From: Nitrospinota bacterium
GTDB lineage: Bacteria > Nitrospinota > Nitrospinia > UBA9942
NCBI GenBank assembly: GCA_016234205.1
Contig: JACRGN010000385.1
Span: 1 to 9,696, forward strand
DNA: 9,696 nt
Reading direction: 5' to 3'
Part shown: in pieces, positions 1-6,045 of the stretch
How positions within the stretch are numbered: position 1 is the first letter of the stretch
Layout of the letters: each line of letters opens with the position of its first letter
The notes under the pieces: generated by a model
What the model was told of the DNA's origin: nothing
Database searches by the model: none
The model's input: only the letters and a program-made list of their open reading frames with translations
Program-made: the position numbers and the translations under genes

Positions 1-495
1 AGTAAATACACCCCTTACACCTGCCCCCCAATCCATTTTAAAACCGATATTCTTCATATCCATTGTCTGAAGCAAGTTCGAGTATGTATCCATCTGCGGC
101 TCCTGCCCAAAGGCAGGCTCATAGTGTCCAACCCATATATCCGCCCTTCCATAAAGGAGTTTGAATTTGGCATAAGCATTATGAAGCTCAAGGTCAAGGG
201 CATCTGCTTCAGGGTCGCCTGTCCCGATAGTCTTATCCGAAATTGTGTTATCACTATTGTAGGCAAGTCTAAGTTGAATATCTGTTGTAAGCCAGTCCCC
301 ATACTCCCCTGAAAATTTGCTGAAATGTTCTATCCCGATACTCTTTGCCGAGTCATTATCCCTCCCTAAGAAACCTTCCCTTTCCGAGAATCCGTGAAAC
401 AGATTCATCTCCCAGTAATTAAGGGACTGCTCCCCTGCCCATGAAAGGGCAGGAATCAAGATAAAATATAGAAGTAATAAAATTATAGTCTTCAT
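1..495 (-). CDS. Exported outer-membrane-like protein, N-terminal 165 residues (C-terminus beyond left edge)
   Basis: The minus-strand frame opening at the ATG at 495 stays open for all 165 codons to base 1, so the gene continues out of the window. The product starts with a clear signal peptide (MKTIILLLLYFILIPALSWA, probable cleavage after SWA). The mature part is rich in aromatic and charged residues in alternating patterns, for example around residues 100-125 (ELHNAYAKFKLLYGRADIWV, then GHYEPAFG). That texture suits beta-strands of an outer-membrane barrel such as a porin or channel. I do not recognise a specific family. No good Shine-Dalgarno precedes the ATG. It lies downstream of the Cys/His-rich gene at 693-1094 on the same strand, but 197 bp of palindromic repeat separates them, so a shared transcript is uncertain. 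The CDS is well supported; the barrel assignment is inference. Confidence 0.8.
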   Translation of the reverse strand, partial: MKTIILLLLYFILIPALSWAGEQSLNYWEMNLFHGFSEREGFLGRDNDSAKSIGIEHFSKFSGEYGDWLTTDIQLRLAYNSDNTISDKTIGTGDPEADALDLELHNAYAKFKLLYGRADIWVGHYEPAFGQEPQMDTYSNLLQTMDMKNIGFKMDWGAGVRGVFT

Positions 496-530
496 AACTA
501 AAAGATAAGATAAATGAAATTTTATAGAAT

Positions 531-669
531 AGGACACAGATTTTCACAGATAAACTCAGATGACAGCATTGCTGTCATTCTGAGGGCGAAGCCCGAAGAA
601 TCTCAAAATCGAGATTCCTCGCTTCGCTCGGAATGACATTTCCTGAAAATCTGCGTTAATCTGCGTCCT
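531..669. repeat. Nested intergenic palindromic repeat
   Basis: The gap between two minus-strand genes is almost wholly self-complementary. The outer arms are AGGACACAGATT (from 531) and the complement of AATCTGCGTCCT (ending at 669), with one mismatch. The inner arms are 574-604 (TGTCATTCTGAGGGCGAAG...) against 611-638 (GAGATTCC...GGAATGACA), with a few mismatches. A third short perfect hairpin lies at 562-576 (GACAGC-ATT-GCTGTC). I see no coding potential. Sequences of this 'GTCATTCTGAG...GAATCTC' style recur as dispersed repeats in many environmental genomes, from memory. It may act as an mRNA stem-loop between the flanking genes. Confidence 0.75.
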
Positions 670-692
670 GTCAGGTTTTTTTCAGGCAAGGC

Positions 693-1094
693 TCAATTAA
701 GAAAAGAGGATTTTAGAATATATAGCGGTGGCGAAGAATATTTCTTTCTTTGGAAATCTTCAAGAAATGTGAAACTTGAAACATGAAAAGAGTTTAAAGT
801 CGGGGTAATTGAAATATCAGGTATTGAAAGATTTAACAGGGTGTAAAATGTATGGATATTAGTGGAAGGTTTTTCTGCCATTGTGTATTTTAAGTTTGGA
901 TAGCATTTGTCTTCACAGCATTGAATTTCATTATGGGTATTCCCCTTACAGTGACTGGCTGTTTCCGTATGATGCATACTGCATTTGCTCATATGTTTGA
1001 GACAGCATGCCCTGGCCTGTCCTATCTGCAACGGTGATGCCGAAATCAGCAGAGAAACAATTAACAATAGAAGGATGTTGCCTATATTTTTCAT
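693..1094 (-). CDS. Small exported Cys/His-rich protein, putative metal-binding
   Basis: This encodes 133 residues. I chose the ATG at 1094 over the upstream ATG at 1178 because it puts a canonical signal peptide at the N-terminus: MKNIGN, a hydrophobic stretch to about residue 20, then an ARA cleavage site before Cys30. The 28 extra residues of the longer frame look like untranslated leader, and neither start has a good Shine-Dalgarno. The mature protein has seven cysteines: C30, C31, C38, C49, C59, C60 and C64. Two are vicinal pairs, and several histidines lie between them (CCLKHMSKCSMHH, then ASHCK), all within residues 30-64. This is a plausible soft-metal-binding segment. The C-terminus SSPPLYILKSSFLN resembles, from memory, the end of short periplasmic proteins found in front of heavy-metal efflux operons. 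No named family is assigned. It is upstream of the exported beta-rich protein at 1-495 on the same strand. Confidence 0.75.
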   Translation of the reverse strand: MKNIGNILLLLIVSLLISASPLQIGQARACCLKHMSKCSMHHTETASHCKGNTHNEIQCCEDKCYPNLKYTMAEKPSTNIHTFYTLLNLSIPDISITPTLNSFHVSSFTFLEDFQRKKYSSPPLYILKSSFLN

Positions 1095-1198
1095 TCTAAT
1101 AATTATAACAAATTTTTTGTAAAAAGTATTCCAATTTTTGGCATTGCTATAATACGAAATATCTGCTAAATTATGCACATATTTTCACATTTAAAGGG

Positions 1199-1379
1199 AA
1201 ACCCAAAATCCGATTTACGATTTTGGGTAAATCGCCAAGTCGTCTGAAAGACAAGTCTGGCAGGCAATTTTGCGACGCAACCGTATATGACCAATACGGT
1301 GAGGAACAAAATTGCCGAAGACTCAGTATTTCAGGATGAATCGGCGATTTAAAATCCCGCTAAAGCGGGATTTGGGGGG
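1199..1379. repeat. Composite palindromic element (three nested or adjacent inverted repeats)
   Basis: Nearly the whole 5' flank of the following gene folds on itself. The parts are: a 10-bp hairpin, 1201-1210 with 1219-1228 (ACCCAAAATC/GATTTTGGGT); a long multi-stem dyad between 1228 and 1351; and a 9-bp hairpin at 1352-1373. The long dyad has outer arms TAAATCGCC (1228-1236) / GGCGATTTA (1343-1351). Inside these come CTGAAA (1244-1249) / TTTCAG (1329-1334), AGTCT (1254-1258) / AGACT (1319-1323), GGCAATTTTG (1263-1272) / CAAAATTGCC (1307-1316), and ACCGTAT (1280-1286) / ATACGGT (1294-1300). All stems are colinear around one centre, giving 37 bp in perfect blocks. It is either a MITE/REP-like element or a structured leader RNA. 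No protein is supported here. Confidence 0.8.
1352..1373 (+). promoter_or_regulatory. Stem-loop abutting the ribosome-binding site of the FlgT/LPP20-like gene
   Basis: AAATCCCGC pairs perfectly with GCGGGATTT (1365-1373) around a TAAA loop. The stem is followed at once by the G-rich ribosome-binding tract GGGGGGA (1374-1380) and the ATG at 1384. The stem ends exactly where the ribosome-binding site begins, so it could influence initiation. It could equally be a copy of a dispersed intergenic hairpin that happens to sit here. There is no T-tract, so it is not an intrinsic terminator. Confidence 0.5.
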
Positions 1380-1383
1380 AAAT

Positions 1384-2217
1384 ATGAAAAGGTTATTCTT
1401 TATTATACTATTCCTATCAATAGCTTTCTATCCCTTTGCTGCAGACCCTGCTGAACAAGAAAAGAGTGAGCAGGAAGAGGAGGCGATTGAGGTGACAACA
1501 GAAGGGGTTGGGGCAATAAAAGAAGATATAGCAGATGCAAGGAGGTCAGCCATTGATGATGCACTGAGGATTGCAGTGGAGCAGGCAAAAGGCGTGCTTG
1601 TAAGTGTTGAGACAGAGGTGCAGGAATATGCACTTGTCAGAGATGAGGTGGCTACAAGATGCAAAGGCTTTATAAAGACATACAAGATATTGAATGAAAA
1701 TAAGGATGACAAGGAAAAACTTTACCGTATATCAATTAATGCAATAGTTCTCCTTTCCAACCCAAAGGAGTCTGCACCCGTAGTCTTTGATGAACAAAAA
1801 TTTAGTGGAAAAGTCCCTGAGATAATAAGAGAGTCGATATTCATAAGCAAAAAGACCAATGAGCTATCGGAGATGATAAACACAAGAAGGGTCAGCGAAT
1901 TAAAACCTGAAATGCTAAAAAAACTGCATCAACGTTATCTCATAATGGCTCAGATACTAAATTCTATAGAACCTCCGATAGAAAAGGCTGAAAAACACCA
2001 GATGCTAAAAAGGGGTATAGTGCTAAAGACAAAGGCTACCCGCCTATATGCGGATTTTCTTTTTGCTGACCATCAGCCCGAAAAACTAAAACTGGCAAAT
2101 GAGATAAACATGGATGCCAACAGGATTCTCCACGATTTAAAAGATAAAATTCAATCACAACCACACCAGAGACCCCGTCCCTCCGCTCACATAAGACCGA
2201 TTAGACCAAAAAGATAA
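1384..2217 (+). CDS. Exported protein with FlgT/LPP20-like N-terminal domain
   Basis: This encodes 277 residues. I chose the ATG at 1384 because a G-rich ribosome-binding tract (1374-1380) precedes it and it begins a signal peptide (MKRLFFIILFLSIAFYPFAA, cleavage near residue 20). The upstream ATG at 1312 would lie inside the palindromic element. After an acidic linker (residues 21-35), residues about 38-122 carry the pattern TEGVGAIKEDIADARRSAID, then DALRIAVEQAKGV. A TE-x-Q and a CKGFIKTYKIL segment follow. This is the signature I associate with the N-terminal domain shared by LPP20-type envelope proteins and the flagellar assembly protein FlgT. The remainder is helical and ends in a basic, proline- and arginine-rich tail (PRPSAHIRPIRPKR). 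No flagellar gene is nearby, so the cellular role is unknown. It converges on merA with only 23 bp between stop codons and no visible terminator. Confidence 0.8.
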   Translation: MKRLFFIILFLSIAFYPFAADPAEQEKSEQEEEAIEVTTEGVGAIKEDIADARRSAIDDALRIAVEQAKGVLVSVETEVQEYALVRDEVATRCKGFIKTYKILNENKDDKEKLYRISINAIVLLSNPKESAPVVFDEQKFSGKVPEIIRESIFISKKTNELSEMINTRRVSELKPEMLKKLHQRYLIMAQILNSIEPPIEKAEKHQMLKRGIVLKTKATRLYADFLFADHQPEKLKLANEINMDANRILHDLKDKIQSQPHQRPRPSAHIRPIRPKR

Positions 2218-2240
2218 AATTACCTTCCGGTCTTTATATC

Positions 2241-3647
2241 TCACTCAGCACAACAAGAGAGTTTACTGACATCCTTTAAAAATGACTGTGCCGCAATCTT
2301 AATTGATTCCGATAGGGTTGGATAGACATGAATTATATCTATTATCTCATGTATGGTCATCTTATTTTTCACAGCAACTGTTGCCTCATGGATAATATCT
2401 CCTGCCTCTGGTGATAAAATATGAACACCAAGTATAATATCAGTCCCATCTTCAACCACCATTTTGATTAATCCCCTCGTATCCCTTATAACAGCAGCCT
2501 TTGGGACAAGGTGAAAATCTATTGTCCTCACCTTTACTTTGTCCCCTCTATCAATTGCCTCTTTTTCTTTTAATCCCACACTCGCAACCTGCGGATGTGT
2601 AAATATAGCGTGAGGGACAACGGATAGGTCAGCCTTTCTATGACAGCAATCATCAATAGCATTCTGTGCAGCTATTGCCCCCTGATGGGCTGCTACAGTT
2701 ACAAGCATTGGCTCACCTGTTACATCTCCGGCTGCAAATATATTTGTGACAGATGTCCTCATCTCCTCATCCACAATAATTGCCCCTTTATCATTCAATT
2801 TCACACCAACCTTTTCTAATCCCAATCCAGATGTATTCGGACTTCTGCCTGTTGCCACAAGAAGGCTCTCTGCCTTAAAGTTTTTCTTTTTACCACCGAT
2901 CTCGCATGTTACAATCTTCATACCCCCTTCTTCCTTCACAGACAGAATCTTCACGCCTGTAACTATTTTGATACCTTCATCTGTAAGAAATTTATGTAAG
3001 GCAATAGATATTTCTTCCTCATCATCAGGGATTATCCTGTTGCTCCGCTGTAATACAGTCACCTTTGTGCCAAAATGGCTATACATCTGGACAAACTCAA
3101 GTGCAACAAACCTCCCGCCTAAGATTATCATGGATTTTGGAAGTTTCTTTAAATCAAGCGCCTCTGTGCTTGTCAGATACTCTACCCTGTCAAGCCCCTC
3201 TACAGGCAGAATAGATGGAGATGCACCTGTGGCAATGATAAACTTTTCTGTCCCAAAAATATCTCCTCCAACCTTTATCTCTTTATCAGATAAAAATTCG
3301 CCCCTCCCCTTTATGAATTTTATATTCGGATACGCCTTGAGAATATCAATGTATTTAACCTTTCTCAATTCCTTTACAAGTTTATCTTTTTGCTCAACCA
3401 CTCTTTTAAAGTCTAATGGTCTTTGTTGAAGGTTGATTCCCTGAAAGTGATTCTTTTTTGAATAATAATATATCTCGGAAGCCCTGAGGAGATTCTTTGT
3501 GGGGATACATCCCCTGTTCAGGCATGTCCCGCCAATTACCCCTTCTTCTACAATTGCCACCCTTGCACCAAGCTCCGTAGCCTTTATAGCCGCTGCAAAA
3601 GCAGCAGAACCTCCACCAATGATAATGAGATTAAATTCTGTTGCCAT
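2241..3647 (-). CDS. merA: Mercuric reductase (catalytic core, no N-terminal HMA domain)
   Basis: MerA reduces Hg(II) to volatile Hg(0) with NADPH in the cytoplasm. The product is 468 residues, the length of the catalytic core alone. An FAD-binding GGGSAAFAAA lies at residues 11-20. The redox-active pair C42/C47 sits in GGTCLNRGCIPTK. The NAD(P) site is LGGRFVALEF near 176-185, a second FAD motif is NIFAAGDVTGEP near 302-313, and the dimer domain ends with HVYPTLSESIKIAAQSF. The C-terminal vicinal pair C465-C466 (SCCAE) is the Hg-accepting hallmark that separates MerA from dihydrolipoamide dehydrogenase. The N-terminal MerP-like domain of many MerAs is missing; the separate MerP supplies the only heavy-metal-associated domain here. 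An extra CC (334-335) is unusual. The upstream kinase stop TAA runs into the Shine-Dalgarno AAGGAGGG, with 13 bp between the two genes, so translation is probably coupled. Confidence 0.95.
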   Translation of the reverse strand: MATEFNLIIIGGGSAAFAAAIKATELGARVAIVEEGVIGGTCLNRGCIPTKNLLRASEIYYYSKKNHFQGINLQQRPLDFKRVVEQKDKLVKELRKVKYIDILKAYPNIKFIKGRGEFLSDKEIKVGGDIFGTEKFIIATGASPSILPVEGLDRVEYLTSTEALDLKKLPKSMIILGGRFVALEFVQMYSHFGTKVTVLQRSNRIIPDDEEEISIALHKFLTDEGIKIVTGVKILSVKEEGGMKIVTCEIGGKKKNFKAESLLVATGRSPNTSGLGLEKVGVKLNDKGAIIVDEEMRTSVTNIFAAGDVTGEPMLVTVAAHQGAIAAQNAIDDCCHRKADLSVVPHAIFTHPQVASVGLKEKEAIDRGDKVKVRTIDFHLVPKAAVIRDTRGLIKMVVEDGTDIILGVHILSPEAGDIIHEATVAVKNKMTIHEIIDIIHVYPTLSESIKIAAQSFLKDVSKLSCCAE

Positions 3648-3660
3648 ATCTCATCCCTCC

Positions 3661-4707
3661 TTAATTTGTTGGTAAGGTTATATAAAATTTAGACCCCTTA
3701 CCGATTTCACTCTCCACCCATATCTTGCCGCCATGTGCATCTACAATGAGTTTTGAATAAGGGAGCCCAATCCCTGTGCTTCCAGATTTTCTATTCTTTG
3801 CCCTGTAGCCAAGGGTGAATATACCGGCTCCATCCTCTGAATCCATACCCTCCCCATTATCCCTTACTGCAATAGTATAATAATCTTCCCCCTGGAGAAC
3901 GGTTATATCAATCTCGTTGGCATATTTCAATCCATTATTTATCAGGTTGTTCATAATCTTGTTAAAAAAGTAGTAATCAAAATTGGCAATAGCCTTTTTA
4001 TTTTTATGCTCAAAGATATTAAGATTAATCCCATCAATAGTTATTTTCTTTCCCTCCCTCTCTGCAATATTAAAAAATTTCAAGGCTGTTTCAAAAATTA
4101 AGTCGTATAAATTATAAGCCCTTTTATTGAGTGACACACTACCGTAATATGCCTTTGAAAATTCCAGTTTCTCTTCCATTCCTCTTGAAAGGTCATCCAC
4201 ACCATTAATTATCCCCTTAATAAATTCCCTCTGCTCTCTGTTTAAGTTCTCCCCCCTCTCCAGTAAGTTGGAATATAGCCTGATTCCGGTAATATAATTT
4301 TTCCAGTCATGTTCTATCCCTGATTCAAAGAGTGACCTCATCTTCTCTGCAACCTTTTCTTTGGTAATGTCAAAGAGTGTCCCCTGGAGCCATAGCTTAT
4401 CCTCTATAGATATGTATCTACTGTAAAGCCTGCACCAGAATGCAGAGCCATCACCTCTTCTTAGTTCAGCATCCATTCCATCTACCTCACCCTTATCTTT
4501 AAGCATATCAAGATAGATACCCCTCATTTCCTGATTTATCCAGTATTCGGGTTCAATAATACACTCCCCTTTTATGTCCCTTCCGAACAGCCTTATAAGA
4601 GAGGGATTTACATATTCTATTTTACACTCTCCTATCTCCTCGGCGTAAGGGGCAATGAATATCGCAGGGATCGCCCCTTCAAAATACTCCTTATATATTT
4701 TATTCAT
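3661..4707 (-). CDS. Soluble PAS-domain sensor histidine kinase inside the mer operon
   Basis: This encodes 348 residues and starts at an ATG preceded by a strong Shine-Dalgarno (GGAGGAGAT). No membrane segment is visible, so it should be cytoplasmic. A PAS-like domain spans about residues 5-118, with IEYVNPSLIRLFGRD early and LWLQGTLFDITKEK at its end. The phosphoacceptor His133 lies in the H-box IEHDWKNYITGIRLYSNLL. The ATPase domain follows, with N-box NNLINNGLKYA (253-263), G1 DNGEGMD (283-289), FTLGYRAK and G2 STGIGLP (310-316). All catalytic boxes are intact, so this should be an active kinase. Three cysteines (28, 49, 92) lie in the PAS half, with no recognised metal motif. It is placed between merP and merA, overlaps the merA ribosome-binding region at its stop, and should be transcribed from the mer promoter. 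Signal and partner are unknown; the regulator at 6271-6912 is the nearest candidate. Confidence 0.93.
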   Translation of the reverse strand: MNKIYKEYFEGAIPAIFIAPYAEEIGECKIEYVNPSLIRLFGRDIKGECIIEPEYWINQEMRGIYLDMLKDKGEVDGMDAELRRGDGSAFWCRLYSRYISIEDKLWLQGTLFDITKEKVAEKMRSLFESGIEHDWKNYITGIRLYSNLLERGENLNREQREFIKGIINGVDDLSRGMEEKLEFSKAYYGSVSLNKRAYNLYDLIFETALKFFNIAEREGKKITIDGINLNIFEHKNKKAIANFDYYFFNKIMNNLINNGLKYANEIDITVLQGEDYYTIAVRDNGEGMDSEDGAGIFTLGYRAKNRKSGSTGIGLPYSKLIVDAHGGKIWVESEIGKGSKFYITLPTN

Positions 4708-4735
4708 ATCTCCTCCGATTAACCCAATGAGCAGT

Positions 4736-4813
4736 TTAACGCCATGCCCGTGGCGACCTACAGCAACCTTCTTTACAATGTGCCACAGGTCTCAACATCC
4801 ATCTCTTCAACAT
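4736..4813 (-). CDS. Possible 25-residue cysteine-containing micropeptide between merP and the kinase
   Basis: The 126-bp gap between merP and the kinase contains an ATG at 4813. It lies 20 bp after the merP stop and is preceded by the Shine-Dalgarno-like GGGGTGA (GGGGTGATTCAATG). The frame runs 25 codons to a TAA at 4736, leaving 28 bp to the kinase ATG. The peptide contains AHCKEGCCRSP, a cluster of one His and three Cys that could bind a soft metal, with basic and tryptophan residues on both sides. Against it: the frame is very short, the stretch holds a small palindrome (4740-4755) of dispersed-repeat style, and I know no family. The positions are directly seen; translation is speculative. 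Confidence 0.25.
   Translation of the reverse strand: MLKRWMLRPVAHCKEGCCRSPRAWR
4740..4755. repeat. Small palindrome in the merP-kinase gap
   Basis: CGCCA pairs with TGGCG around a 6-base loop. It sits in a stretch more GC-rich than its surroundings, about 33 bp upstream of the kinase start. It is not followed by a T-tract on either strand, so a terminator is unlikely. It could be a weak RNA hairpin that sets relative expression of merP and the kinase, or the remnant of a repeat. Confidence 0.4.
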
Positions 4814-4833
4814 TGAATCACCCCGTTTTCATT

Positions 4834-5139
4834 CTATTTCTTCCCCTCTACTAAAAGACTCGCCTTCATACCTATCCCCTCAATAGCCTTTATCATCTGT
4901 TCAACAGTTACCTTCCCATCCTGATACTTTACTGTTGCCTTTGCATCCTTATAACTTACATCTGTATCAACCACACCATCAAGTTTCTTCAGTGCTGTCT
5001 TCACCATTGCAGGGCAGGAGGCACAGGTCATACCGCCTATATTCAGGGTCACCTGTTTTACCTTACCCTCCGCACCGTTTACAGAGAGTGCAAAGAGAGT
5101 CATACTAACTAAGACAAGAGCCGAAATCAATCTTCTCAT
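4834..5139 (-). CDS. merP: Periplasmic mercury-binding protein MerP
   Basis: This encodes 101 residues. A signal peptide covers about residues 1-23 (MRRLISALVLVSMTLFALSV, then NGA). One heavy-metal-associated domain follows, with the binding loop GGMTCASCPAMVKTAL; C39 and C42 are the metal-binding pair. The rest matches the beta-alpha-beta HMA fold (GVVDTDVSYKDAKATVKY, then IEGIGMKASLL). MerP takes up Hg(II) in the periplasm and hands it to MerT. The gene follows merT by 18 bp, with a GGAAAGGGGG ribosome-binding tract. A stand-alone copper chaperone would look similar, but the signal peptide and the merT/merA context make MerP the best call. Confidence 0.93.
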   Translation of the reverse strand: MRRLISALVLVSMTLFALSVNGAEGKVKQVTLNIGGMTCASCPAMVKTALKKLDGVVDTDVSYKDAKATVKYQDGKVTVEQMIKAIEGIGMKASLLVEGKK

Positions 5140-5157
5140 AATAAACCCCCTTTCCTT

Positions 5158-5583
5158 TTATGCCAATAAACCTATAAGATAGGGCAGAATCAAAAGGAAG
5201 ACCACAAAGATTGTGGCTCCCCATAAAACGAGCTTTCCTATCCCTTTTGTTTGTTGACTTGCACAGATACTTCTGGGATCACAAACCTCTGCCGGTTTCC
5301 TGTAGACCCTGTAGAATCCTCCACCAAGAAAACCAATTGCAATCAGGATAAACAAAGGACGATACGGCTCAAATACCCTCAGGTTTCCTATCCATGCCCC
5401 GCTTACACCAAGCATCACCAGAACAAATGGACCAACACAACAGAGAGAGGCAACTATTGCTGAAACAATTGCCCCAATAGAACTGACAGAGGTAAAACTA
5501 CCTTTCATCTTCTCAGACGACTTTGCATCTTCAACCACACAGCAAGAATCATCCTTAATCCCTTCAGATACCGACCCTCTCAT
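5158..5583 (-). CDS. merT: Mercuric ion transport protein MerT
   Basis: This encodes 141 residues, slightly longer than the usual ~116 because of an N-terminal extension. There are three hydrophobic segments: about 36-60, 76-94 and 117-140. The first contains the Hg-accepting pair in ASLCCVGP (C48-C49). The family signature GVSGAWIGNLRVFEPYRPLF follows, and the cytoplasmic loop has the second pair (C101, C107; VCDPRSICA). MerT moves Hg(II) across the inner membrane to MerA. The ATG overlaps the merR stop (ATGA) and is preceded by GGGGGTGA, so translation is coupled to merR and this start is preferred over an internal Met26. The extension carries another vicinal pair, C14-C15 (DDSCCVVE), which I do not expect in typical MerT. 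Confidence 0.95.
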   Translation of the reverse strand: MRGSVSEGIKDDSCCVVEDAKSSEKMKGSFTSVSSIGAIVSAIVASLCCVGPFVLVMLGVSGAWIGNLRVFEPYRPLFILIAIGFLGGGFYRVYRKPAEVCDPRSICASQQTKGIGKLVLWGATIFVVFLLILPYLIGLLA

Positions 5584-5996
5584 TTTCTTTCACCCCCTTT
5601 CCTTAAAGATTCTAAAATTGGGCATCCTTCTAAAGGCTTTCTATTTTTACACGTCTTTATTAACTCCTTTAAAACTTCTCTTAAAGATTTCAGAGACTTG
5701 AGTCTCTCCTCAACTCCCTTTAACTTCTCCTCTGCCCTCTTCATGACCTTATTGCAGGCAGAGAGGGGAAATATCTCAAGCTCCATAATCTCCCCTATCT
5801 CTTTTAAGGTAAACCCCAACTCCTTTGCATGTCTGATAAACATCAATCGCTTTAACTCCCTTTCTTCATACAAACGATAGCCTGATTCGGTTTTTGAAAC
5901 GGGATGCAGTATACCCAATCGCTCATAATAACGGATTGTCTGGATATTGACCCCTGACAATCTCGCCAGTTTTCCGATAGTAATTTTCTTATCCAT
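5580..5996 (-). CDS. merR: Mercury-responsive transcriptional regulator MerR
   Basis: This encodes 138 residues, a normal MerR length. The N-terminal winged helix-turn-helix is unmistakable (TIGKLARLSGVNIQTIRYYE, then RLGIL...SGYRLY). A long coiled-coil dimerisation helix covers roughly residues 83-113. Three cysteines, C81, C116 and C125, have the same 35- and 9-residue spacing as C82/C117/C126 of Tn501 MerR. This marks true Hg(II) sensing rather than Cu, Zn or redox sensing. GGAG lies 4 bases before the ATG. MerR is the first gene of the operon and overlaps merT by four bases, so it should regulate itself through the dyad at 6024-6039. This differs from the divergent merR arrangement of Tn501 and Tn21. 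Confidence 0.95.
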   Translation of the reverse strand: MDKKITIGKLARLSGVNIQTIRYYERLGILHPVSKTESGYRLYEERELKRLMFIRHAKELGFTLKEIGEIMELEIFPLSACNKVMKRAEEKLKGVEERLKSLKSLREVLKELIKTCKNRKPLEGCPILESLRKGGERK

Positions 5997-6014
5997 AATT
6001 CTCCTTTACTATTA

Positions 6015-6045
6015 ATATAAACCCTATACTATAGTATAGAGTCAA
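6015..6045 (-). promoter_or_regulatory. MerR-type promoter and operator of the mer operon
   Basis: On the minus strand, the -35 TTGACT (6040-6045) is separated by exactly 19 bp from a -10 TTATAT (6015-6020). The spacer holds a perfect 16-bp palindrome, CTATACTATAGTATAG (6024-6039). An over-long 19-20 bp spacer with a centred dyad is the hallmark of promoters that MerR-family activators untwist. The block upstream of -35 (about 6051-6069 on the plus strand) is almost pure A+T and could act as an UP element. Transcription would start a few bases before the merR ribosome-binding site. Confidence 0.88.

Noticed and set aside
1095..1178. Longer start for the Cys/His-rich protein
   Set aside because: The 28 added residues would displace a classical signal peptide and no ribosome-binding site precedes that ATG.
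1228..1351. Cyclic-di-GMP (GEMM) riboswitch, suggested by a GACGCAA string and a GAAA-containing hairpin
   Set aside because: The order and spacing of the conserved blocks do not match the GEMM core, and the region is better explained as one continuous inverted repeat.
1312..1383. Upstream in-frame ATG extending the FlgT/LPP20-like protein by 24 residues
   Set aside because: The extension lies in the palindromic element, has no ribosome-binding site and would bury the signal peptide. The ATG at 1384 has a G-rich ribosome-binding tract.
2218..2240. Bidirectional terminator between the two convergent genes
   Set aside because: The 23-bp gap contains no stem longer than 3 bp and no T-tract.
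2746..3429. A 227-codon plus-strand open frame opposite merA
   Set aside because: Antisense shadow of a strongly supported gene; its translation is low-complexity Ser/Phe/Pro sequence with no ribosome-binding site.
2241..3647. Dihydrolipoamide dehydrogenase or glutathione reductase instead of MerA
   Set aside because: The C-terminal vicinal CC, the YPTLSES-type dimer segment and the merR/merT/merP context fit MerA; no 2-oxo-acid dehydrogenase genes are nearby.
2241..6045. An organomercurial lyase (merB) or other mer accessory gene in the operon
   Set aside because: No frame between merR and merA other than the kinase and the tiny frame at 4736-4813 is compatible; merB, merC and merF are absent from the window.
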